Notes under the pieces: generated by a model
The model's database searches: none
Told to the model about the DNA's origin: nothing
Seen by the model: only the letters and a program-made list of their open reading frames with translations
NCBI GenBank assembly: GCA_964576535.1
Contig: CAZNWB010000095.1
Coordinates: 1-12,442 of the forward strand
Direction of reading: 5' to 3'
Length of the DNA: 12,442 nt
From: 2-02-FULL-66-22 sp964576535
Lineage (GTDB): Bacteria > Methylomirabilota > Methylomirabilia > Methylomirabilales > 2-02-FULL-66-22
Program-made: the position numbers and the translations under genes
In this document: positions 1 to 5,754 of the stretch, in pieces
Position numbering within the stretch: the first letter of the stretch is position 1
Layout: the number at the start of each line of letters is the position of its first letter

Positions 1-1
1 A

Positions 2-1849
2 TCATTCGTACGGGCGCTCCCAGGCCCCGGGCTCCCAGCGTTCGGGAGAACGCCAGAGACCGGACAGGATCAGCTCGCGGATGAAGATGAGCTCCTTGGG
101 CAGGCGATCATACAGCCTGATCAAGAGCTCCTCGTGCGAGATCAGCTCGTTCACCCAGCCATCGCGGTCGACCGCCATCAGTTCCTGAAATCCCTCGGGC
201 GGGAAGCGCTCCAGACCGCGCCAATCGAGATCCTCGTAGCGAGGCTTCCAGCCGAGCGGACTTTCGACGGCGGCCGCCCGGCCGTTGGCCCGATCGATGA
301 TCCATTTGAGCACCCGCATGTTCTCGCTGTACCCGGGCCAGAGGAAGCTCCCGTTCTTGTCGGTGCGGAACCAGTTGACGCCGAAGATGGGCGGAGGATT
401 GGGGAGCGCTCTGCCCATTCGGAGCCAATGGTTGAAGTAAGAGGCCATGTGGTAGCCGCAGAACGGCAGCATGGCAAAGGGATCGCGCCGGACCTGGCCG
501 ACCTTCCCCGACGCTGCGGCCGTCGTCTCCGACCCCAGGGTGGCCGCCAGGTACACCCCGTAGTTCCAGTTGAAGGCCTGAAACACCAGGGGCACGACGC
601 CGCTTCGCCGCCCGCCGAAGATGAAGGCCTTGATGGGGACGCCGTTGGGATTCTCCCAGTCGGGGTCGATGCAGGGACATTGCCGGGCCGGCGCGGTGAA
701 GCGGGCATTCGGGTGGGCGGCATTCCGGCCGGACCCCGGCGTCCAGCGTTGCCCCTGCCAGTCGATCAACTCGGGGGGAGGCGTCTGGCTCATGCCCTCC
801 CACCACACGTCCCCGTCGGGTGTCAGGGCGACGTTGGTGAAAATGCAGTTGCGCCCGAGCGTCGCCATGGCGTTCGGATTCGTCTTCTCCGAGGTGCCGG
901 GCGCCACGCCGAAGAAGCCGGTCTCCGGGTTGATGGCGTACAGTTGGCCGTCCGCCCCCTGCTTCAGCCAGGCGATATCATCCCCCACGGTGGTGACCTT
1001 CCACCCCGCGAAGGCGGCCGGCGGGATCAGCATGGCAAAGTTCGTCTTGCCACAGGCACTGGGAAAGGCCGCGGCGACGTAGGTCTTCTCGCCTTGCGGC
1101 GACTCCACCCCCAGGATGAGCATGTGCTCCGCCAGCCAGCCCTGGTCGTGGGCCAGGTTGGAGGCGATCCGGAGGGCAAAGCACTTCTTGCCGAGAAGCG
1201 CGTTGCCCCCGTACCCGCTGCCGAAGGACCAGATGGACCGCTCTTCGGGGAAGTGGACGACGTACCGGTGGTCCGTGTTGCAGGGCCACGGCACATCCTG
1301 CTGGCCGGGCTGCAGCGGTACGCCGACCGAGTGCATGCAGGGGACGAAGGAGCCCTCCCCCAGGGCCTCCAGGACGGCGGTGCCCATGCGGGTCATGATC
1401 CGCATGTTCACGACGACGTAGGGCGAGTCGGTGAGCTGCACCCCGATGTGCGCGATGGGCGAGCCGATGGGCCCCATGCTGAAGGGAATCACGTACAGGG
1501 TTCGGCCGCGCATCGCGCCGCCGAAGAGGCGCCGCAGGGTCGCCCGCATCTCCTTGGGGTCCACCCAGTTGTTGGTCGGCCCGGCGTCCACCTTGCGGAC
1601 GCTGCAGACGAAGGTGCGGTCCTCCATGCGGGCCACGTCCCCGGGATTCGAGCGGGCCAGGTAGCTGTTGGGCCGCTTCTCCGGATTCAGGCGGATGAAG
1701 GTCCCGGACCTCACCAGCAGGTCGCAGAGGTCGTCGTATTCCCGCTGCGACCCGTCGCACCAGCGAATCGCGGCCGGCGCGCAGAGCGCCGCCATCTCCT
1801 GGACCCAATTCCGCAGCTTCTGGTTACGGACAGTTGCCGGAACCTCCAT
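2..1849 (-). CDS. pckG: Phosphoenolpyruvate carboxykinase (GTP)
   Basis: Cytosolic enzyme that interconverts oxaloacetate + GTP and phosphoenolpyruvate + GDP + CO2, the entry step of gluconeogenesis. The 615-residue length is normal for the GTP family. Visible motifs are the kinase-1a P-loop with the family's reactive cysteine (FPSACGKTN, residues 262-270; Cys266, Lys268, Thr269), the metal/nucleotide loop TTVGDDIAW (286-294), likely Mn ligands around Lys222 and His242, a PEP/oxaloacetate-binding R-rich N-terminal region, and FGGRRSGVVPL (411-421). The ATG start is supported by an AGGGAGG Shine-Dalgarno (plus positions 1858-1864) 8 bases upstream. The stop is TGA at 2-4, so the gene is complete. 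A sigma70-like promoter lies about 100 bases upstream on the same strand. No damage is visible. The GTP rather than ATP type is clear from the motif set. Confidence 0.97.
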   Translation of the reverse strand: MEVPATVRNQKLRNWVQEMAALCAPAAIRWCDGSQREYDDLCDLLVRSGTFIRLNPEKRPNSYLARSNPGDVARMEDRTFVCSVRKVDAGPTNNWVDPKEMRATLRRLFGGAMRGRTLYVIPFSMGPIGSPIAHIGVQLTDSPYVVVNMRIMTRMGTAVLEALGEGSFVPCMHSVGVPLQPGQQDVPWPCNTDHRYVVHFPEERSIWSFGSGYGGNALLGKKCFALRIASNLAHDQGWLAEHMLILGVESPQGEKTYVAAAFPSACGKTNFAMLIPPAAFAGWKVTTVGDDIAWLKQGADGQLYAINPETGFFGVAPGTSEKTNPNAMATLGRNCIFTNVALTPDGDVWWEGMSQTPPPELIDWQGQRWTPGSGRNAAHPNARFTAPARQCPCIDPDWENPNGVPIKAFIFGGRRSGVVPLVFQAFNWNYGVYLAATLGSETTAAASGKVGQVRRDPFAMLPFCGYHMASYFNHWLRMGRALPNPPPIFGVNWFRTDKNGSFLWPGYSENMRVLKWIIDRANGRAAAVESPLGWKPRYEDLDWRGLERFPPEGFQELMAVDRDGWVNELISHEELLIRLYDRLPKELIFIRELILSGLWRSPERWEPGAWERPYE

Positions 1850-1953
1850 CGGCGCCCCCTCCCTTCGAGAATCGGCAACGCCTCACGGACGATGCGAGTG
1901 GAAGACGAACCGGCGGACAAGATGGGCTCGCGGATGACTGCGTGGGACGGCAC

Positions 1954-1981
1954 CTTATCAAGAGCGGTCGGTGGAAGTCAA
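1954..1981 (-). promoter_or_regulatory. Candidate sigma70 promoter for pckG
   Basis: Read on the minus strand: TTGACT (1976-1981) as -35, a 16-base spacer, then GATAAG (1954-1959) as -10. Transcription would start near 1947, giving a leader of about 100 bases that ends with the good Shine-Dalgarno of pckG. Five of six -35 bases and four of six -10 bases match consensus. It is assigned by eye only. Confidence 0.5.
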
Positions 1982-2016
1982 GCGGTTAGCAACCCCGCCC
2001 ATCCCCCCTTTTGCCC

Positions 2017-2044
2017 TTGACAAGGCATCGGCCCCTGGTATTAG
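2017..2044 (+). promoter_or_regulatory. Candidate sigma70 promoter reading right, divergent from pckG
   Basis: A perfect TTGACA (2017-2022), a 16-base spacer and TATTAG (2039-2044) lie in otherwise very GC-rich DNA. The predicted start is near 2051, inside the palindrome at 2050-2067. It probably drove the first gene of a transporter operon. What follows now is only a permease fragment, so the original target gene may be missing. Confidence 0.5.
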
Positions 2045-2049
2045 CTATC

Positions 2050-2067
2050 GTGTGCGTCGGCGCACAC
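2050..2067. promoter_or_regulatory. Perfect 7-bp palindrome at predicted transcript start (possible operator)
   Basis: The arms GTGTGCG (2050-2056) and CGCACAC (2061-2067) are exact inverted copies around a 4-base centre (tcgg). The palindrome begins about 6 bases past the candidate -10 of the right-facing promoter, where a repressor dimer would block initiation. It could equally form a 5' hairpin in the mRNA. The regulator is not recognisable and no regulator gene is in the window. Confidence 0.4.
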
Positions 2068-2145
2068 CTCGCAGGTCCAACCGGTGCGTTTTCCGCAGGA
2101 ATCCGCGGGCCCTGCGCCCGTTTCGTCACCCCAATGAAGAGACCC

Positions 2146-2172
2146 AAAGAAAAGAAGAAAAAGAAGAAGGAA
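2146..2172. repeat. Purine-only low-complexity tract, (AAG)n-like
   Basis: There are 27 consecutive A/G bases dominated by AAG/AAA, in a region otherwise rich in C and G. It lies exactly where homology to the permease begins. It supplies an AAGAAGG-like ribosome-binding sequence to the ATG codons at 2172 and 2175, so the fragment might be translated. It may also mark a recombination or misassembly junction. Confidence 0.6.
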
Positions 2173-2560
2173 TGATGGCGGATTACGACCTGCTTGACAC
2201 CAAGCTCGCCTTGGTCCTGGCCATGGTCACATTCGCCTCGCCGTACGCGCTCTGGGTGCTGTCCGACTACGCGCGCACGCTCCCCCCGGAGATTGAGGAG
2301 GCAGGGGCGATTGACGGGGCCGGGGTGATCACCACCTTCTTCTATCTCTACCTCCCCCTGATCCTGCCCCCGCTGGTCGCCATCGGCACGTATGCCTTCC
2401 TCTACGCCTGGAACGAGTACCTGTACGCCCTGCTCCTGCTGACCGGCGAACACAACATCCCGATTCCCGTGGCCATGGGGAACTTCCTGACCACCGACAA
2501 CGCCCCCTGGAACCTGCTGATGGCAGTCTCCACGGTCTACGCGATTCCGCCGGTCATCCT
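2172..2560 (+). CDS. Carbohydrate ABC transporter permease, MalG/CUT1 type, fragment truncated at both ends
   Basis: About 129 residues of an inner-membrane permease of the MalG-type (BPD_transp_1) family, which would form a sugar importer with a partner permease, an ATPase and a binding protein. The EAA loop that docks the ATPase is clear (EEAGAIDGAG followed by LPLILPPL, residues 42-67). It lies between hydrophobic segments near 11-30, 63-82 and 113-129. Full-length relatives have about 270-280 residues. The first ~130, including about three membrane helices, are absent: the sequence starts at a motif (MADYxLLDTKLAL) that is internal in the family. Nothing permease-like is found in any frame just upstream. 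The 3' end enters the N gap. No partner transporter genes are present. It is either a pseudogene remnant or an assembly join; the family call is firm, the gene's integrity is not. Confidence 0.8.
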
Positions 2561-2660
2561 NNNNNNNNNNNNNNNNNNNNNNNNNNNNNNNNNNNNNNNN
2601 NNNNNNNNNNNNNNNNNNNNNNNNNNNNNNNNNNNNNNNNNNNNNNNNNNNNNNNNNNNN
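2561..2660. other. Assembly gap of exactly 100 N
   Basis: A run of exactly 100 N is a common placeholder for a gap of unknown length. The true distance and the order of the sequence on the two sides are therefore uncertain. The gap removes the C-terminus of the permease and possibly other genes. Confidence 0.95.
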
Positions 2661-2672
2661 TTCGGATCGGGG

Positions 2673-2701
2673 TTGACAGCCCGAAATTCCTCTGTTAGGT
2701 T
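2673..2701 (+). promoter_or_regulatory. Candidate extended -10 promoter for the bactofilin gene
   Basis: A perfect TTGACA (2673-2678), a 17-base spacer and TAGGTT (2696-2701), with TG one base upstream of the -10 (2693-2694), make a plausible extended -10 promoter. Transcription would start near 2708, giving a leader of about 100 bases to the GTG at 2806. The rest of 2702-2795 shows no gene or clear structure. Confidence 0.45.
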
Positions 2702-2805
2702 TGCGCCATTCGTCGTCATCGCTGGCACTCTCATTCTCTTCTCGCACTGGTTTTCGTCGGGACAGATACCTTCCCTCACATTGCGTCCATGCCCCGGAGG
2801 TCGCG

Positions 2806-3228
2806 GTGTCGAAGCGGGATAAGGAGCGGATCGGAACCGATTTCGGGGAGATCCGCGCCTTCCTCGGGGAAGGAACCCAGTTCAAGGGGGTGCTGAGCTT
2901 CGCTGGCGCCGTTCGCGTGGACGGTCAACTGGAAGGGGAGATCGTCGGCGACGAGGTGCTCATCATCGGCGAGCCGGGACAGGTCAACGCCGAGATCGAG
3001 GTCGGCACCCTGGTGGTCAGCGGTCAGGTCCAGGGGAACATCACCGCGAGGGAACGGGTGGAGCTCCTGCGGCCGAGCCGGGTGTCCGGGACGATCCGCA
3101 CCCCCTGTTTGATTGTGGCTGAGGGCGCGCTCTTCAACGGCAACTGTGAGATGACCGGTCCGGATGAGAGCAAGGTCGTCCGCCTCCAGCCGAAAGAGGA
3201 GGGCCTGAAGGCGGCCGAGCGGGCGTAA
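2806..3228 (+). CDS. Bactofilin (polymer-forming cytoskeletal protein, DUF583)
   Basis: A 140-residue bactofilin. These proteins self-assemble without nucleotide into filaments or membrane-associated scaffolds that position cell-wall or polarity factors. The diagnostic start of the right-handed beta-helix is present: AFLGEGTQFKGVL then VRVDGQLEGEI (residues 18-46). It is followed by regularly spaced glycine-rich turns (ADV-like, VSGQVQGNITA, SRVSGTIRTP, EGALFNGNCEM) to about residue 117, and by a charged tail. The GTG at 2806 is chosen because GGAGG (2796-2800) lies 5 bases upstream and because an extension further upstream reads as non-family sequence. Disordered ends around a ~100-residue core are usual. 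It stands alone: no peptidase or cell-wall partner is adjacent, so its specific role cannot be read from context. Confidence 0.93.
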   Translation: MSKRDKERIGTDFGEIRAFLGEGTQFKGVLSFAGAVRVDGQLEGEIVGDEVLIIGEPGQVNAEIEVGTLVVSGQVQGNITARERVELLRPSRVSGTIRTPCLIVAEGALFNGNCEMTGPDESKVVRLQPKEEGLKAAERA

Positions 3229-3251
3229 CCCCGGCCCCCCGATTGCCAGGC

Positions 3252-3276
3252 CCGCGGGGCGTGCGGCGCCCTGCGG
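3252..3276 (+). terminator. Strong GC hairpin after the bactofilin gene, possible terminator
   Basis: Arms CCGCGGGGCG (3252-3261) and CGCCCTGCGG (3267-3276) pair over 10 bp with one G-U and a 5-base loop. The hairpin begins 24 bases after the bactofilin stop and is followed by ttgtctcggttgt, which is T-rich for this DNA but not a true T-tract. It may end the bactofilin transcript or attenuate read-through into the desulfurase gene. The remaining 3277-3381 is C-rich with no clear promoter. Confidence 0.45.
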
Positions 3277-3381
3277 TTGTCTCGGTTGTCGTATCCCGAT
3301 CCCCCCGGTGTGTTTCGCCCGCCATCCGGTCCTCCCCGCGATCGCGCCTCACGTCCGCCCGCGGTCGGCCCGCATCCCAGG

Positions 3382-4560
3382 ATGAGAGTCTATCTCGATC
3401 ACAACGCCACCACGCCGCTGCACCCCGAGGTGCTGGCGGCCATGCTCCCGTACCTCACCCACCGGTTCGGCAATGCCAGCTCCCTGCATGCCTGGGGGCA
3501 AGAGGCACGCTCCGCCCTGGAGCGGGCAAGGGCGACCGTCGCCCGGGCCCTCGGATCCGGCGACAAGGACACGGTGGTCTTCACCGCCGGCGGAACCGAG
3601 GCGGACAACCTGGCCCTCCAGGGGGTGGCCGCCGCGGACCAGGCCCGGGGGCGACACCTCATCCTCTCCGCCGTGGAGCACCACGCCGTGCTGCACGCGG
3701 CGGCCCATCTGGCCCGCCGGGGCTTCGAGGTGACCCACCTGCTCGTGGATGGCCAGGGCCTCCTGGATCCGGACGAGCTGCGGCGGGCCATCCGGCCGGA
3801 CACCATCCTGGTCAGCCTCATGCACGGCAACAACGAGACCGGCGTCCTGTTCCCCGTCGCGGAGGCGGGCCGGATCTGTCGCGAGCGGGGAGTTCCCCTC
3901 CACACGGATGCGGTGCAGACCTTCGGGAAGCTGCCCGTGGACGTGGAGGCCTTGGGGGTGAGCCTGCTGTCGCTGTCGGCGCACAAGCTCGGCGGGCCGA
4001 AGGGGGTCGGTGCGCTCTTCATCCGCCGCGGGACGGCGATGCAGCCGCTCCTGCACGGCGGGGCGCAGGAGCGGTCGCGACGCGCCGGCACGGAGAACGT
4101 GGCGGGCGCCGTGGGATTCGCCCGGGCGACGGAGCTCATGCTGCAGGACCAGTCGGGGGCGACCAGGCGTCTCCGCGATCTCCGGGACCGGCTGGAAGGC
4201 GGCCTCATGACCGCGCTGGCCGGCGTCCTGCGCAACGGCCATCCGGGGCAGCGACTGCCCCATGCGACGAGTTTGGCCTTCGCCGGGGTCGAGGCGGACT
4301 CGCTGGTCCTGGCCCTGGACCTGGAGGGCATCGCGGCCTCCTCGGGCGCCGCCTGCGCCTCGGGTTCCGTGGAGCTGTCGCATGTCCTCACCGCCATGGG
4401 GCTTCCGCAGGAGCGGGTCGCCGGCTCGGTGCGGTTCTCCCTGGGCCGAGACACGACGCCCGACGAGATCGAGTACGTCCTGGCGGCGCTCCCGCCCATC
4501 GTGGAGCGGATGCGTCGGGTGAACGCGGGCCGCAGCGCGGCGGCCGGAGCCTCGGCGTGA
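3382..4560 (+). CDS. Cysteine desulfurase, NifS/IscS family (class V aminotransferase fold)
   Basis: A cytoplasmic PLP enzyme of 392 residues that takes sulfur from L-cysteine as an enzyme persulfide, leaving alanine. The N-terminal YLDHNATTP (4-12) is the family signature. GGTEADN (70-76), EHHAV (99-103) and HTDAVQ (174-179) line the cofactor site. Lys202 in SAHKLGGPKG is the Schiff-base lysine. Cys325 in SSGAACASGS is the persulfide-carrying cysteine. The loop resembles NifS/IscS (group I) rather than SufS. The ATG at 3382 places the signature at the normal N-terminal position; the ribosome-binding site is weak (cccagg). The gene overlaps mnmA by four bases, so it probably serves as the sulfur donor for tRNA thiolation, and perhaps for Fe-S assembly as well. 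No iscU or other Fe-S scaffold gene is nearby. Confidence 0.95.
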   Translation: MRVYLDHNATTPLHPEVLAAMLPYLTHRFGNASSLHAWGQEARSALERARATVARALGSGDKDTVVFTAGGTEADNLALQGVAAADQARGRHLILSAVEHHAVLHAAAHLARRGFEVTHLLVDGQGLLDPDELRRAIRPDTILVSLMHGNNETGVLFPVAEAGRICRERGVPLHTDAVQTFGKLPVDVEALGVSLLSLSAHKLGGPKGVGALFIRRGTAMQPLLHGGAQERSRRAGTENVAGAVGFARATELMLQDQSGATRRLRDLRDRLEGGLMTALAGVLRNGHPGQRLPHATSLAFAGVEADSLVLALDLEGIAASSGAACASGSVELSHVLTAMGLPQERVAGSVRFSLGRDTTPDEIEYVLAALPPIVERMRRVNAGRSAAAGASA

Positions 4561-5729
4561 TCCCCGGGACGGACGGCAAGGTGGTCGCGGCCATGAGCGG
4601 CGGCGTGGACTCGGCCGTGGCGGCCGCCCTCCTCGTCCGGGAGGGCCTGCCGGTCGTGGGGATCACCCTCCGCGTCTGGCCCAGCCTGCGCCCGGTCCAG
4701 GCCGATGCGCGCTTCGACAGCTGCTGTTCGCCGGCTGCCGTGGAGGATGCGCGGGGCGTGGCGGCCCAGCTCGGGATCCCGCACTACGTGTTGAACTACG
4801 AGGCGGAGTTCGACCGCGAGGTGATCCAGTATTTCACGGACGCGTACCTCGCCGGGGAAACGCCGAATCCCTGCGTGCCCTGCAACTCGCGGCTGAAGTT
4901 CGGATCGCTGCTCACCCGCGCCCGAGGGTGGGGTGCCGAGCGGGTGGCCACCGGCCACTACGCCCGCATCCAGCGGGATCCGGGGACGGGACGGTACCAG
5001 TTGCGGCGCGCGGTGGATTCCCGGAAGGACCAGAGTTACTTCCTCTATATCTTGACCCAGGAGCAGCTGGCGGCGGCGCGCTTTCCGGTCGGGCACCTCA
5101 CCAAGGAGGAAACCCGCCGCATCGCCGCCGAGTTGGGACTGGGGGTGGCGGGGAAGCCGGACAGCCAGGAGATCTGCTTCGCCCCCGGGGACTACCGGAC
5201 CTACCTGCGCGAGCGAGTGGGGGCCGCCCTCGTCCCCGGCACCATCCGGGATACCGGCGGGGCCGTTCGCGGCCAGCATCCGGGGGTGGCGTTCTACACG
5301 GTGGGGCAGCGGCGGGGCCTCGGGATCGGGGGCCACGAGCCGCTGTACGTGATCGACCTCGACCCCGCGACCAACGAAGTGATCGTCGGCCAGGATCGGG
5401 ACCTCTGGACGCGGGAGGTGGACCTGGGGCGGGTGAACCTCATCGCCATCCAGGCCCTCACCGCCCCCCGCCGCGTCCTGGCGAAGATCCGGTATGCCCA
5501 GGCACCGGCGCCGGCGACGATGATCCCGCTGGCGACGGATGCGGTGCGGCTGTGCTTCGAGGAGCCCCAGCGGGCCGTGGCCCCGGGCCAGGCGGCCGTG
5601 TGTTACGACGCGAACGATCCCGATCTAGTGGTGGGCGGAGGCACGATTTGCCGAAGGCCGCGGGGCGGAAACGGGAACGCAGACCTCCACGGCCCAAATG
5701 CGGAATGCGGATTGCCGAATGCGGAATGA
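4557..5729 (+). CDS. mnmA: tRNA-specific 2-thiouridylase MnmA (TrmU)
   Basis: Uses ATP to adenylate C2 of the wobble uridine (U34) in tRNAs for Lys, Glu and Gln, then inserts sulfur received from a cysteine desulfurase. The PP-loop SGGVDS lies at residues 14-19. The catalytic cysteine is in TPNPCVPCNSRLKF (Cys109, with an extra Cys106) and the second one in KPDSQEICF (Cys207). GHYAR (133-137), KDQSYFLY (157-164) and FYTVGQRRGLGIGG (246-259) are further family signatures. The GTG start overlaps the desulfurase stop (GTGA) with GGAG 7 bases upstream; the ATG at 4593 would cut the first beta strand. It is 390 residues, slightly long. The family core ends near VVGGGTIC (358-365), and the remaining ~24 residues read into a heptamer repeat and look unselected. 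A CC pair (Cys56-Cys57) follows the first Rossmann unit. Confidence 0.96.
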   Translation: MIPGTDGKVVAAMSGGVDSAVAAALLVREGLPVVGITLRVWPSLRPVQADARFDSCCSPAAVEDARGVAAQLGIPHYVLNYEAEFDREVIQYFTDAYLAGETPNPCVPCNSRLKFGSLLTRARGWGAERVATGHYARIQRDPGTGRYQLRRAVDSRKDQSYFLYILTQEQLAAARFPVGHLTKEETRRIAAELGLGVAGKPDSQEICFAPGDYRTYLRERVGAALVPGTIRDTGGAVRGQHPGVAFYTVGQRRGLGIGGHEPLYVIDLDPATNEVIVGQDRDLWTREVDLGRVNLIAIQALTAPRRVLAKIRYAQAPAPATMIPLATDAVRLCFEEPQRAVAPGQAAVCYDANDPDLVVGGGTICRRPRGGNGNADLHGPNAECGLPNAE

Positions 5730-5747
5730 CGGAATGCGGAATGAAGG
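5698..5747 (+). repeat. Heptamer tandem repeat, consensus ATGCGGA
   Basis: There are seven near-perfect units in a row from 5698: ATGCGGA, ATGCGGA, TTGCCGA, ATGCGGA, ATGACGGA (one extra base), ATGCGGA and ATGAAGG. The array spans the end of mnmA, encodes its last residues and stop codon, and finishes just before the start of the next gene. Such arrays arise by slippage and are known as short tandemly repeated sequences in several bacteria. No function is evident from the sequence. Confidence 0.85.
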
Positions 5748-5754
5748 GACTGTG

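Noticed and set aside
134..2020. A 628-codon open frame on the plus strand opposite pckG
   Set aside because: It is a compositional shadow of pckG, which has every catalytic motif of the family on the minus strand.
2134..2175. A 13-codon lysine-rich mini-frame (M-K-R-P-K-E-K...) overlapping the permease fragment start by ATGA
   Set aside because: It has no ribosome-binding site and is explained by the purine tract. The overlap arrangement is probably accidental.
1971..2822. A single 283-codon protein running through the N gap
   Set aside because: Its start is unrelated intergenic sequence, its middle is unknown bases, and its end overlaps the well-supported bactofilin gene in another frame.
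3399..5336. A 645-codon minus-strand frame opposite the desulfurase and mnmA
   Set aside because: It spans two real genes and the junction between them, has low-complexity composition, and shows no family motif.
5698..5754. Upstream extension of the DUF4175-like protein through the repeat
   Set aside because: Those codons come from the heptamer array. The ATG at 5755 has a proper ribosome-binding site and starts a plausible N-terminus.
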